Below the pieces are notes generated by a model. The model worked only from the letters and a program-made list of their open reading frames with translations. It had not been told where the DNA came from and did no database searches. Shown piece by piece: positions 1 to 7,559 of a stretch of DNA of 11,603 bases. Within the stretch, counting starts at the first letter, position 1. Each line of letters begins with the position of its first letter. Source of the DNA: an uncultured Prevotella sp. (GTDB taxonomy: Bacteria; Bacteroidota; Bacteroidia; Bacteroidales; Bacteroidaceae); contig CALEKA010000028.1 of assembly GCA_937898715.1 (NCBI GenBank), forward strand, positions 1-11,603, in the 5' to 3' direction. Position numbers and translations under genes: made by a program.

Positions 1-71
1 CAAAATTCCGACTTTATACAAGGTTATACAATACGGCTTGTATGGGATGCTTACTTTGTTTTTAACACAAC

Positions 72-118
72 AAAGCCGAATGCAGAGATTGAATTTAATC
101 TTCTCTGCACCCGGCTTT
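72..118 (-). terminator. Strong hairpin, likely terminator of the rseP-side operon
   Basis: An outer stem pairs 72-78 (AAAGCCG) with 112-118 (CGGCTTT). A two-by-two internal mismatch follows, and an inner 8-bp stem pairs 81-88 (TGCAGAGA) with 102-109. It lies about 110 bases beyond the last minus-strand stop codon. Read on the minus strand the stem is followed by a T-rich run (GTTGTGTT, then several A), so it can serve as a rho-independent terminator for the leftward operon. It could equally serve a plus-strand gene arriving from outside the window. The fold is directly visible; the terminator role is inferred. Confidence 0.65.
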
Positions 119-225
119 ATCTAATTCATAAAGATTGTGCTAACGTAAAATGTCATCTTGCATTCTACGAGGTATGCTCATGAGACGGCTTTCATCAAAA
201 TCGCACTTACGCATTATTCTTGCAC

Positions 226-612
226 TCAATCCTGCGATTTTTCTTGCGATTCTTCCCAAGCATTCCATTCCTTCAACGCTTGTTGCCAATCAGTCTGTTC
301 GTTGGCAGGAGCATCTGCTTGTTCTTGTCTGCGCTTCTCTTCATCGCGTGCACGATCTCTTGCTCGCTTCTCTTTCATCGCAGCAATAGTCTTGTCGTCA
401 AGGATGATGATGGCTTTGCGCTTGATAGCCTGCTCGAGTTCTTCAGGTCCAAAGGCTTTCCCTTGTTCATTGAAATCAGAAATATTAAACTCGTACTTCG
501 TTCTCAAGTCGTGTCGAATGAGTTTCTGACCAGCTCTGTTTGCGGCATTCTTTAGTGCGAGCAAACGGCTTATTTCATTGATTTCAGTCTGCGAGAATTT
601 ATTTCGTCCCAT
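226..612 (-). CDS. Small charged hypothetical protein downstream of rseP
   Basis: This encodes about 128 residues from the ATG at 612, beginning MGRNKFSQTEINEI. I do not recognise the family. The protein is soluble, with no signal peptide or membrane segment. The N-terminal two thirds looks helical (leucine, alanine, arginine and lysine rich). A very charged segment with many Arg, Lys and Glu, suggestive of a coiled coil, precedes a Gln/Glu/Trp-rich tail. An upstream in-frame ATG at 657 exists but lies inside the end of rseP. The ATG at 612 starts seven bases after the rseP stop, which is the normal spacing for translational coupling, so I chose it. Context says it is the last gene of the DUF4290-murA-rimM-dxr-rseP run. 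The function is unknown. The reading frame, charge pattern and operon spacing make it likely to be a real gene. Confidence 0.75.
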   Translation of the reverse strand: MGRNKFSQTEINEISRLLALKNAANRAGQKLIRHDLRTKYEFNISDFNEQGKAFGPEELEQAIKRKAIIILDDKTIAAMKEKRARDRARDEEKRRQEQADAPANEQTDWQQALKEWNAWEESQEKSQD

Positions 613-619
613 AATGGCG

Positions 620-1990
620 TTAGAAGAGGAAGTTTCTAAAGTCGTTGAATATGGCAAAAGCCATGAGAAGCAATAAGAGCGTCATGCCCACCATCTGAGC
701 TCGTTCCATAAACTTATCACTGGGCTTACGTCGTGTGATAACTTCCACTAAGAGGAAGAACACATGGCCACCATCCAAAGCTGGAATAGGCAGAATATTC
801 ATAAAGGCAAGCATCAACGAGATGAAAGCCGTGAGTTCCCAGAATCTGCACCAATCCCACGAAGTTGGGAAGAGGCTACCAATAGCACCAAAAGAGCCAA
901 CACTCTTAGCCCCATCTGCCGTGAAAAGATATTTCAAGTCGTCTACATAGCCTGCTAAGACTTTCCATCCATGAGAGAAACCTGCGGGAATACTCTCAAA
1001 GAAACCAAACGTGCGCGTTACTTCCTTATATTCACTCTTGAAAGGATTGTACCAAGCCACGCCAAGCATATAATCCTTATCAAGTTGCACCTTTACGGTA
1101 TCTATAATGCCAGTCTTAGCATGCTGCACAATGAGTGTAGCATTTCTCAAGCGCAAGCTATCTGCATGAGAGCACGACGCCAACACGTCATCGAGCGTGC
1201 CGCGTGCTTGATTGAAATCATTTACGGTATTGAAAGTTTTTCCATTAAAACCTATAATCTCATCTCCTGGCAGGATTCCCGCTTTTGCTGCGGCACTCTT
1301 GGGGACCACGCTATCAACCTTAGAGGGAACCAACACATCGATGAAGCGGGGTTGTTGCTTAATCATCTCAAGCATATTGAGATTACCAGGCATCGCAATT
1401 GTCACCTCTTTGCCTTGGCGAAGCACTGTGGCAGAATGCGCTTCGCTTAAATCACGAAAGACGTTTCCGTCAAACTGAGTAAAGATCTGCTTGTCAGTCT
1501 TCAACAAGATATCTCCATCACGAAAGCCCAACTGTTGAGCCTGCTGACTAAACTTGAAGCCGTGCGTAATATTGCGCATGGGCACGTAAGTCTCTCCCCA
1601 TGTAAAGAGTACCGCTGAATAGATTACAAAGGCTACAATAAAATTGACCAATACGCCGCCCACCATGATAAAGAGGCGTTGCCATGCTGGCTTGGCGCGA
1701 AATTCCCATGGCTTCACTGGCTGCTTCATCTGTTCCTTATCCATCGACTCGTCTATCATACCAGATATCTTGACGTAGCCTCCTAAAGGTAGCCAGCCCA
1801 GGCAATAAGTTGTGTCACTCTTCTTGGGTTTAAACTTGAAAAGCGTAAGCCAAGGATCAAAGAAAAGGCAGAATTTTTCTACACGAACTTTGAATAACTT
1901 GGCAAAGAAGAAATGTCCTCCTTCATGTAAGATAATAAGGAGAGAGAAACAAAGGATGAGCTGCAAAGCTCTAATGAAAAATACTTCCAC
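620..1990 (-). CDS. rseP: RIP metalloprotease RseP (site-2 protease, M50)
   Basis: This is an inner-membrane zinc metalloprotease that cuts transmembrane segments, in other bacteria those of anti-sigma factors and remnant signal peptides. At 456 residues it fits the family. The first membrane helix carries the zinc motif HEGGH at residues 22-26. The third zinc ligand lies in the C-terminal NxxPxPxLDG motif (residues 398-407, Asp406). Further hydrophobic helices lie near residues 105-130 and 430-450. Between them sit two PDZ-like regions, around residues 145-205 and 225-310, the second with the typical AGILPGDEI segment. The start codon is GTG (1988-1990). No in-frame ATG lies between it and an upstream stop, and a later Met would lose HEGGH. 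It follows dxr after about 150 bases, an order known in Bacteroidetes. Its substrate here cannot be read from the sequence. Confidence 0.97.
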   Translation of the reverse strand: MEVFFIRALQLILCFSLLIILHEGGHFFFAKLFKVRVEKFCLFFDPWLTLFKFKPKKSDTTYCLGWLPLGGYVKISGMIDESMDKEQMKQPVKPWEFRAKPAWQRLFIMVGGVLVNFIVAFVIYSAVLFTWGETYVPMRNITHGFKFSQQAQQLGFRDGDILLKTDKQIFTQFDGNVFRDLSEAHSATVLRQGKEVTIAMPGNLNMLEMIKQQPRFIDVLVPSKVDSVVPKSAAAKAGILPGDEIIGFNGKTFNTVNDFNQARGTLDDVLASCSHADSLRLRNATLIVQHAKTGIIDTVKVQLDKDYMLGVAWYNPFKSEYKEVTRTFGFFESIPAGFSHGWKVLAGYVDDLKYLFTADGAKSVGSFGAIGSLFPTSWDWCRFWELTAFISLMLAFMNILPIPALDGGHVFFLLVEVITRRKPSDKFMERAQMVGMTLLLLLMAFAIFNDFRNFLF

Positions 1991-2142
1991 TTTGTATGAT
2001 TGTTCAGTTAATGTTTAATGATTGCTTATAGCGTATATGAGCCGACTCTACTAAAAGCTATAATTACATCGTCGTATACTTTTCTCTTAGAAATGAGAAT
2101 GAAGCAACATGCAGCATAACTTTTATGATCTCCATGCTCAAG

Positions 2143-3300
2143 TTACCTAATTTCTTGGATAGCCTTATCTGTGAGTTTACGCACTTGAGCGTCAGTAGCA
2201 AACAAGTCGTCAAGTGTGGGATTCTTTATAAAGTCGGCCTCACGCATGATACGCTCAGTCACATCGGCTATATCTGTAAACCCAATGCGAGCTTGGCGGA
2301 AAGCAAGGTTGCTGATCTCACCTGCTGCATTCATGATGCAAGGCATATTTCCTCCTTGCTCAATAGCCTCGTAAGCAAGGCGCAAACAAGGGAATCGCTC
2401 CATATCGGGCTTTTCAAAATGAAGGCTACCCAACTTGAACAAGTCAAGGCGTTCTGATTGTAAAGGCAAACGTTTCGGAAAACTGAATGCATACTGTATG
2501 GGGAGTCGCATATCGGCAGTGCCCATCTGAGCGATAACTGCGCCATCGTCAAACTCTACTGCCGAATGGACAATGCTCTCGGGATGTACCACCACTTGGA
2601 TATCCTTAGGTGCTACTCCGTATAGCCAATGAGCTTCAATCATTTCAAAGCCCTTATTCATCATCGTAGCGGAGTCTATCGTAATCTTAGCCCCCATCTT
2701 CCAATTAGGATGCTTTAGGGCTTGCTCTGCTGTGACATGGCGCAAATCTTCTGAAGAGTAACGGCGGAATGGTCCACCTGAAGCAGTGAGCAATATCTTG
2801 TGAATATGATTATTGCCTTCTCCGTTGAGACATTGAAAGATAGCAGCATGCTCACTATCGACTGGCAGAATAGCCACTTTATGCCTTAAGCAAAGTCCTC
2901 GGATGATTCCACCAGCTACTACCAGTGTTTCCTTATTGGCCAAAGCCAAAGTCTTCCCTGCTTCAATGGCAGCTATTGTAGGACGCAAGCCAGCAAAGCC
3001 CACCATCGCTGTGAGAACCATGTCGACCTCATCATTCGTTACCACCTGAGAAATGGCATCAGCTCCTGCATAAACTTTTATGGGAAGATCAGCAAGAGCA
3101 TCCTTTACTTGGTCATATTTTGCTTCATTGGCAATGACGACAATATCTGGACTAAACTCCCGCGCTTGCTTTATGAGCAAATCTGAATTATTTCCGGCTG
3201 TAAGTACACGCGCTTCGAACTGATCGGGATGCTGCTTTATAACATCCAACGCTTGTGTGCCAATCGAGCCTGTCGAGCCTAATATGGCAATATTCTTCAT
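2143..3300 (-). CDS. dxr: 1-deoxy-D-xylulose-5-phosphate reductoisomerase
   Basis: Dxr catalyses the NADPH-dependent rearrangement and reduction of DXP to 2-C-methyl-D-erythritol 4-phosphate, the first committed step of the MEP isoprenoid pathway, in the cytoplasm. It is 385 residues, a normal length. The NADPH-binding loop GSTGSIGTQ is at residues 8-16, and ANKETLV at 121-127. The metal ligands Asp148 and Glu150 are in PVDSEH, the flexible-loop motif SGGPF is at 174-178, and NKGFEMIEAHWL (from residue 215) supplies the third metal ligand, Glu219. HPESIVHS (239-246) is also present. All catalytic residues are in place, so it should be active and a target of the inhibitor fosmidomycin. ATG is at 3298-3300, and the rimM stop is only 27 bases upstream, consistent with cotranscription. 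The MEP product feeds undecaprenyl phosphate, which links it to the nearby murA. Confidence 0.98.
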   Translation of the reverse strand: MKNIAILGSTGSIGTQALDVIKQHPDQFEARVLTAGNNSDLLIKQAREFSPDIVVIANEAKYDQVKDALADLPIKVYAGADAISQVVTNDEVDMVLTAMVGFAGLRPTIAAIEAGKTLALANKETLVVAGGIIRGLCLRHKVAILPVDSEHAAIFQCLNGEGNNHIHKILLTASGGPFRRYSSEDLRHVTAEQALKHPNWKMGAKITIDSATMMNKGFEMIEAHWLYGVAPKDIQVVVHPESIVHSAVEFDDGAVIAQMGTADMRLPIQYAFSFPKRLPLQSERLDLFKLGSLHFEKPDMERFPCLRLAYEAIEQGGNMPCIMNAAGEISNLAFRQARIGFTDIADVTERIMREADFIKNPTLDDLFATDAQVRKLTDKAIQEIR

Positions 3301-3327
3301 TTCTATTTATAGTCTTGACTAAAGAAT

Positions 3328-3867
3328 CTATTGATTGAGTTCCATAAGTCCTTCTGGTATCTCAAGCTGTATTGTGCGTTCTCTCAAATCATAATTGAGC
3401 AAAAAGTCATTATGGAAGGGCAACATAATCTCCTCACCATCTTCATTCTCTATTGTGAGCAGAATATTGGTCGAAGAGTCGTCAACGTGAGCAATCGTGC
3501 CAATCGGCTTATTTTCCTGATTACTAACGCTGAAACCAGTCAAAGCTTTATATGAAGAAAGGACTCCATCCTCTTCATCGTCGGGCTCTGGCAAATGGCA
3601 TTTAGGATAGTACACACCATGTCCTACCAATCGGCGTGAATGCTCCTCATCATCAATGTCTGCAAACTTGACAATCGCGGTATCGTCATTCTTGAATCGA
3701 TATTCTTCCCAAAAGAAAGGCACAAGAATGCCGTCCATATCAAGCACCAAATATTCGGCTGTACCACGGTCGAAGCAATCGTCGGTGAACGAAAGTTCCA
3801 CTTCTCCGCGCAGCCCGCGACACTTACTGATAAATCCTATTTTGAAAACTTCGTCGTTGCGAATCAT
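3328..3867 (-). CDS. rimM: Ribosome maturation factor RimM
   Basis: RimM is a late 30S assembly factor that binds ribosomal protein S19 and helps mature the 3' (head) domain of 16S rRNA. The protein is 179 residues, normal for the family. The N-terminal RimM domain starts with the signature FKIGFISKCRGLRGEVEL (about residues 8-25) and runs to about residue 90. The C-terminal PRC-barrel domain (about 100-175) contains the pattern GTIAHVDDSSTNILL followed by an acidic turn and IMLPFHNDFL. The protein is rather acidic overall, as RimM often is. ATG is at 3865-3867. It lies between murA (122-base gap) and dxr (27-base gap), the order seen in other Bacteroidetes. In many other phyla rimM sits instead with rpsP, trmD and rplS, so this placement is a lineage feature. 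Confidence 0.95.
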   Translation of the reverse strand: MIRNDEVFKIGFISKCRGLRGEVELSFTDDCFDRGTAEYLVLDMDGILVPFFWEEYRFKNDDTAIVKFADIDDEEHSRRLVGHGVYYPKCHLPEPDDEEDGVLSSYKALTGFSVSNQENKPIGTIAHVDDSSTNILLTIENEDGEEIMLPFHNDFLLNYDLRERTIQLEIPEGLMELNQ

Positions 3868-3989
3868 TATTCTGGAGTTTAGGCAGAGGATTAATAGGTT
3901 CTATAATTTCCATTGGATATCAACATCTCTGAGCAACATTTAGGCATTGCGATGAAATGCCATAATTCTCATCGAAAAGAAACCTATGC

Positions 3990-5297
3990 TCAATCTATGC
4001 GCTTGATATTAGCACCCAGTTTGTTAAGGCGTTCTTCTATGCATTCATATCCTCTATCAATCTGCTCTACATTGTCAATCTGACTCGTACCATCGGCACT
4101 CAATGCGGCAATTAACAGAGCAATACCCGCACGAATATCAGGAGAAACCATTCTGCGTCCGCGAAGGCGAATTTTATGGTCATGTCCCACTACAACTGCA
4201 CGGTGAGGATCGCACAAGATGATTTGGGCTCCCATCTCAATGAGTTTATCCACGAAGAAAAGTCTACTCTCAAACATTTTCTGATGGAACAAGACCGTAC
4301 CTCGAGCTTGAGTAGCCACGACAATGAGTACGCTTAACAAGTCTGGAGTAAGTCCAGGCCAAGGCGCATCGGCCAACGTCATAAATGAGCCATCGATAAA
4401 CGACTCTATCTGATAATGCTTCTGTGTGGGGATGAGTATATCGTCGCCTTTTATATAAAGCTTGATGCCTAAACGGCGGAATGCTTCTGGTATGATGCCC
4501 AGTTGCTTCACACCTGCCTGGCGTATAATCAGTCCATCGCCCACCATGGCACCCATACCGATAAACGAACCGATTTCAATCATATCGGGCAGTATACGAT
4601 GAGTGGCCTTACCGAGTTCTTTGACGCCGACGATTGTAATTAAATTCGATCCGATGCCGGAGATTTGCGCCCCCATCTGATTGAGCATGTGACAGAGTTG
4701 CTGTATGTAAGGTTCACATGCCGCATTGTAAATGGTCGTAGTACCCTTAGCAAACACTGCAGCCATGATGATATTAGCCGTTCCAGTGATAGAAGCCTCA
4801 TCGAGCAACATATAAGTACCCTTCAGTTTTGGGGCTTCTATGTGATAGGTTCCCGCTTCTTCATCGTAAAAGAATCGAGCGCCAAGTTTCTGAAGTCCAT
4901 AGAAGTGAGTGTCAAGTCGGCGTCTGCCTATCTTATCTCCTCCGGGCTTAGCGATGGTTGCAGTGCCAAAACGAGCTGTGAGTGGACCTATCAGCAATAC
5001 AGAACCACGCAGGCGTGAGCAACGTTCCAGGAATTCAGTACTTCTCAAATAATCGAGATTGATATTGTCAGCTCGGAAGGTGCAGTCTCCCACGCCGTTC
5101 CAAGTAGTGGTTACTCCCATTTGTTCGAGCAGGGCAATAAGATTGTTCACATCCAAAATATTGGGAATATTCTGAATGCGTACATCTTCTGCCGTAAGCA
5201 AAGTAGCACAGATTACCTGTAGAGCTTCGTTCTTGGCTCCTTGTGGGGTGATTTCTCCTTTTAGGCGGTGTCCGCCTTCTATAACAAACGTACTCAT
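3990..5297 (-). CDS. murA: UDP-GlcNAc 1-carboxyvinyltransferase MurA, Asp in place of catalytic Cys
   Basis: MurA transfers the enolpyruvyl group of phosphoenolpyruvate to UDP-N-acetylglucosamine, the first committed step of peptidoglycan synthesis, in the cytoplasm. It is 435 residues, with the two-domain inside-out barrel pattern of the EPSP synthase family. The substrate-binding Lys22-Asn23 pair is present in GAKNEALQ. The active-site loop reads KPGGDKIGRRRLDTH (residues 117-131). Residue 121 is Asp (codon GAT, 4935-4937), where E. coli MurA has Cys115. This Cys is alkylated by fosfomycin, and Asp at this position is known to keep activity and give resistance in mycobacteria and chlamydiae, so intrinsic resistance is expected. 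Other family segments are visible: CSRLRGSVLLIGPL (93-106), APWPGLTPDLLS, and RMVSPDIRAGIALLIAAL near the C terminus. ATG is at 5295-5297, 140 bases after the DUF4290 gene. Confidence 0.98.
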   Translation of the reverse strand: MSTFVIEGGHRLKGEITPQGAKNEALQVICATLLTAEDVRIQNIPNILDVNNLIALLEQMGVTTTWNGVGDCTFRADNINLDYLRSTEFLERCSRLRGSVLLIGPLTARFGTATIAKPGGDKIGRRRLDTHFYGLQKLGARFFYDEEAGTYHIEAPKLKGTYMLLDEASITGTANIIMAAVFAKGTTTIYNAACEPYIQQLCHMLNQMGAQISGIGSNLITIVGVKELGKATHRILPDMIEIGSFIGMGAMVGDGLIIRQAGVKQLGIIPEAFRRLGIKLYIKGDDILIPTQKHYQIESFIDGSFMTLADAPWPGLTPDLLSVLIVVATQARGTVLFHQKMFESRLFFVDKLIEMGAQIILCDPHRAVVVGHDHKIRLRGRRMVSPDIRAGIALLIAALSADGTSQIDNVEQIDRGYECIEERLNKLGANIKRID

Positions 5298-5437
5298 AAG
5301 AACCTTGGGATGAGTTTAATGAGTGAATATATGCAGGATTAAGTTAATGCTAATGATTATTACGCGTTTTTCCGACTCACAGCACAAAATGAGATAGACT
5401 GTCATAGACTGAGTCAGATAGGAAATACGCCTCGCAC

Positions 5438-6085
5438 TTATAGCAGTCCCTTATTTCTTCTCGTTCTGAATCTATTCTCGCTGATTTGCATCAGTTGCTG
5501 ACCAGGCTCTTCAAAGTCAGGACATACTTTTCCCTCAGTATAAAAGCTTATGTCGCGTGCCACCTTTGAGTCCTCCACACCATCACCTTTCCAATCAGCC
5601 AAATTGCGTTTCATACGATTGGCAATAAGCCGAGTAAGTTCATCGCGCTCAGCGCCATCGGGCATGGTGCGAAGTTCTTCCATCGCGCGTTCTACCAATC
5701 TTCCATAATGGCGCAAACGTATATAGCCTTTCGGATACGAAAGTTTCTCGGGCTTCTTCATACCGTTGCGATGCTCTGTGATCTCAAAAGGATAGTCTAT
5801 ATCGAGCTTGTAGTCGGCCATATAGGCTAAGTGGTCCCATATCTTATGCTGATAGTCAGCCACGTCTTTCATTTTCGGATTCAGTCCTATCATAACGGAT
5901 ACAATCGCTTCAGCATAGTGCTGACGTTCTTCTCGATCAGTAAGCGTTAATGCATAGTCCACCATATCCTGCACCAAGCGTCCGTATTCTGGGAGACGTA
6001 GATTTTTGCGTGTAGAATTATAATCAATGGGCATCCCCTCCTTGGGGTGAGGAAGTTTTATTTCAAATTCGTTGTTGTCGGACAT
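5438..6085 (-). CDS. DUF4290 domain protein, first gene of the murA operon
   Basis: This encodes about 215 residues from the ATG at 6085 (MSDNNEFEIKLPHP). The region from residue 21 on (DYNSTRKNLRLPEYGRLVQ) matches what I know as the start of DUF4290, a Bacteroidetes-specific family of unknown function found next to murA. The protein is soluble and mostly helical, without signal peptide or membrane segment. A second LRHYGRLVERAMEEL stretch echoes the first EYGRLVQDMVDYAL, suggesting an internal duplication of a helical unit. The frame stays open to an ATG at 6148, giving 21 more residues. That start lies upstream of a good promoter (6113-6144), so a transcript from it could not include the longer N terminus. 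I therefore chose 6085. Constant linkage to murA, rimM and dxr hints at a cell-envelope or growth role, but no function can be assigned. Confidence 0.93.
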   Translation of the reverse strand: MSDNNEFEIKLPHPKEGMPIDYNSTRKNLRLPEYGRLVQDMVDYALTLTDREERQHYAEAIVSVMIGLNPKMKDVADYQHKIWDHLAYMADYKLDIDYPFEITEHRNGMKKPEKLSYPKGYIRLRHYGRLVERAMEELRTMPDGAERDELTRLIANRMKRNLADWKGDGVEDSKVARDISFYTEGKVCPDFEEPGQQLMQISENRFRTRRNKGLL

Positions 6086-6112
6086 TATTTGTCTTGTATG
6101 GTAAGAGTGAAA

Positions 6113-6144
6113 CAAACATACTCCTATATTTAATAAGGAGCAAC
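6113..6144 (-). promoter_or_regulatory. Bacteroidetes-type promoter for the DUF4290-murA operon
   Basis: On the minus strand the sequence reads GTTG (6141-6144), a 20-base spacer, then TATGTTTG (6113-6120). The Bacteroidetes consensus is TTTG, 19-21 bases, TAnnTTTG. The -7 box matches fully and the -33 box in three of four positions. Transcription would begin near 6106, about 20 bases before the ATG at 6085. Confidence 0.6.
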
Positions 6145-6206
6145 GCACCTTTTATGAGAAGGCACAAGTCAGAGTCTTAAGAGTCGAGGCCCTTGTGCAG
6201 TCAGGA

Positions 6207-6899
6207 CTAAAGCAGCTTTTTACTCTTTGTTGCAACGAACTCCTTCAAATAGAAAGGTTCGAAATAAGCCACATCTTCATAGCTTTCTGTTGCCATAGCT
6301 TTCTCGGCTAAGGGTATCATATTATGAGCCTTAGGCACAATTCCTTTTACAAAATGAGCATTAGGATGCTTAATCACATCGGCGCATTTGTCGGCACCAT
6401 TTCCCATAAAGTATACAGGGCGCTGATCCAATACTTCTTTAAAGGAATCAGCATCAATCACAAGAGCCTGAGTGGGCTGTTTTTCCCTAAGAGCACGATC
6501 GTAGAGAGCGCAATAGACTTCCATACGGCGTGCATCAATCATGGGGCAGAGCCATGCATCTTCTGGAAGTTCTTCTTTCCCTAAGAGCACGGGCACGGTG
6601 AGTAGCTTCAATGTTTCAACAGAAAGGAGTTTCGCATCTCTTCCGTATGCCACGCCCTTAGCTTCAGACACACCGATGCGTAATCCCGTGTAAGAACCTG
6701 GACCCTTGCTAACAGCCACCGCATCAATAGGTATGGCATGACTATCGGCAAACGACACTGCACTTTCTACATAGCCTGCAAGCACTTGTGCATGTGAAGG
6801 TCCCTTCTCGTCTATTTCTTCGTACAGACATACGCCATTCTCCGACAATGCTACAGAGCATACTTGCGTAGAGGTCTCAATATTTAGTATACAGGACAT
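6207..6899 (-). CDS. tsaB: tRNA threonylcarbamoyladenosine synthesis protein TsaB
   Basis: TsaB is the dimerisation partner of TsaD. Together with TsaE they transfer the threonylcarbamoyl group to A37 of ANN-decoding tRNAs (t6A), in the cytoplasm. The 230 residues form the usual ASKHA-fold half. The N-terminal phosphate-1-like motif is LNIETSTQVCSVAL (residues 5-18). The strongest TsaB signature is KGPGSYTGLRIGVSEAKGVAYG (residues 65-86). The MIDARRMEVYCALYD segment in the middle is also typical, and the Asp-Ala-Arg-Arg-Met-Glu-Val-Tyr pattern separates it from TsaD. The C-terminal part (about 120-230) is less conserved, as expected. ATG is at 6897-6899, with a promoter-like element directly upstream. 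The gene is separated from the DUF4290 start by about 120 bases and a weak hairpin, and a separate promoter lies in that gap, so tsaB may be its own unit or read through into the murA operon. Confidence 0.96.
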   Translation of the reverse strand: MSCILNIETSTQVCSVALSENGVCLYEEIDEKGPSHAQVLAGYVESAVSFADSHAIPIDAVAVSKGPGSYTGLRIGVSEAKGVAYGRDAKLLSVETLKLLTVPVLLGKEELPEDAWLCPMIDARRMEVYCALYDRALREKQPTQALVIDADSFKEVLDQRPVYFMGNGADKCADVIKHPNAHFVKGIVPKAHNMIPLAEKAMATESYEDVAYFEPFYLKEFVATKSKKLL

Positions 6900-6922
6900 T
6901 TTCTTTATCGTATTTTAGTATG

Positions 6923-6954
6923 CAAACTTACACAAAAACATTGAGACAAACGAA
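6923..6954 (-). promoter_or_regulatory. Candidate promoter of tsaB
   Basis: The minus strand carries TAAGTTTG at 6923-6930, a full match to the Bacteroidetes -7 box TAnnTTTG. TTCG lies 20 bases upstream at 6951-6954, a three-of-four match to the -33 TTTG. The start would be near 6916, giving a leader of about 17 bases before the tsaB ATG at 6899. This is a pattern match only. Confidence 0.5.
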
Positions 6955-7190
6955 AGAATAAGAAAGAACATACCTTTTCGCACCTTATATTATTATTACT
7001 TTACTGATTACAAACCCGTACTTTGGGCAAAAAACAAGCACTCAGCCAAAGTATAGGTATTGTCCACTACCCTATTTACAGGGTAAGATATACGATAAAA
7101 ATGATGGAAGCAAAAGAGCATGCACGGTGTCTATAAGCAATTAGTAATGTCTTCTGTAAAGGATACTTCCATCATTCGTGCGATAAAATG
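6955..7190. other. Gene-free stretch upstream of tsaB with paired segments
   Basis: No convincing protein frame exists between tsaB and the 72-residue gene (6900-7275). What is visible is a small 6-bp hairpin at 7068-7085 (TACCCT, six-base loop, AGGGTA). There is also an 11-bp perfect inverted repeat pairing 7100-7110 (AATGATGGAAG) with 7166-7176, enclosing 55 bases. The terminator hairpin at 7191-7235 follows. This could be a long leader, decayed sequence, or a small RNA ending at the terminator. I recognise no RNA family in it. Confidence 0.3.
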
Positions 7191-7235
7191 AAATACCGCA
7201 ACAACATCTTAAAAGAAGATGAAGTTGCGGTATTT
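7191..7235. terminator. Strong bidirectional rho-independent terminator
   Basis: A 12-bp perfect stem pairs 7191-7202 (AAATACCGCAAC) with 7224-7235. A second 6-bp stem, 7205-7210 (CATCTT) with 7216-7221, caps it with a five-base loop. On the plus strand a run of six T (7233-7238) follows; on the minus strand the stem runs into CATTTTATCG. It lies about 40 bases after the stop of the 72-residue minus-strand gene, so it most likely ends that transcript, and could also stop rightward transcripts from 7000-7190. Confidence 0.8.
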
Positions 7236-7275
7236 TTTCATTACGACGAACGACGTTTGTCCACAAGCTGACTTA

Positions 7276-7494
7276 TCACTTATTCTTATGTCGGTTGGCT
7301 CTGCGCTGACGTATCTCTGCTTTTTTCTTAGCAGAACCAGAACCATGCAACCCTGTGATGTAAGTCTTCTTTTTTGCCTTTGTCTTGACTTTCGTAGTAT
7401 CAGCTGGCTTCTTCAGCTTTGCCCCTTTGAAAGTAATGCCCACGGTCATGGCCTGTGTGATTTCATCATCGGATGCTTGGCGGGTTGTAGTCAT
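7276..7494 (-). CDS. Small Lys/Arg-rich hypothetical protein
   Basis: This encodes 72 residues from the ATG at 7492-7494. I do not recognise the family. The first 20 residues are neutral to acidic (MTTTRQASDDEITQAMTVGI). The rest is strongly basic: 15 Lys and 5 Arg in total against five Asp/Glu, with runs such as KAKKK and SAKKKAEIRQRRANRHKNK at the end. Such a tail suggests binding to nucleic acid or the ribosome, but this is inference from composition. It has no signal peptide, membrane segment or cysteine. It begins 65 bases after the AICAR transformylase stop and is followed by a strong terminator, which supports its being a transcribed gene. The opposite-strand frame over the same bases has no recognisable domain. 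It could still be a chance frame. Confidence 0.55.
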   Translation of the reverse strand: MTTTRQASDDEITQAMTVGITFKGAKLKKPADTTKVKTKAKKKTYITGLHGSGSAKKKAEIRQRRANRHKNK

Positions 7495-7527
7495 AATTTT
7501 TTATATGAATCGTTTGTAAAAGATAAG

Positions 7528-7546
7528 CGTGCAATAATTCTGCACG
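7528..7546 (-). terminator. Possible weak terminator or attenuator after the AICAR transformylase gene
   Basis: A 6-bp perfect stem (CGTGCA 7528-7533, TGCACG 7541-7546) has a seven-base loop, 14 bases beyond the stop at 7560. On the minus strand it runs into CTTATCTTTT. The stem is short, so partial read-through into the 72-residue gene is likely. Confidence 0.4.
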
Positions 7547-7559
7547 GAATATCTCGATA

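Noticed and set aside
150..555. Three overlapping plus-strand frames at the left end
   Set aside because: They lie mostly opposite the charged protein after rseP. The translations are Cys/Ser/Leu-rich with no family pattern.
613..657. Upstream ATG at 657 for the gene after rseP
   Set aside because: It would overlap the rseP end by 38 bases. The ATG at 612 has normal coupling distance.
971..1450. Long plus-strand frame inside rseP (159 codons), and similar plus-strand frames inside dxr, rimM, murA and the AICAR transformylase gene
   Set aside because: They lie opposite well-recognised minus-strand genes, have no recognisable domains, and look like shadow frames.
3943..3961. Hairpin GGCATT with AATGCC between rimM and murA
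   Set aside because: A six-base stem with no T tract and an operon gene following; not enough to call a terminator or riboswitch.
6086..6148. Longer N terminus for the DUF4290 protein (ATG at 6148)
   Set aside because: The extension lies upstream of and across the best promoter in the window, and its residues do not resemble the family.
6162..6198. Inverted repeat GCACAAG with CTTGTGC just after tsaB
   Set aside because: Seven pairs around a 23-base loop and only a weakly T-rich follow-on. It may slow transcription, but a terminator call is not supported.
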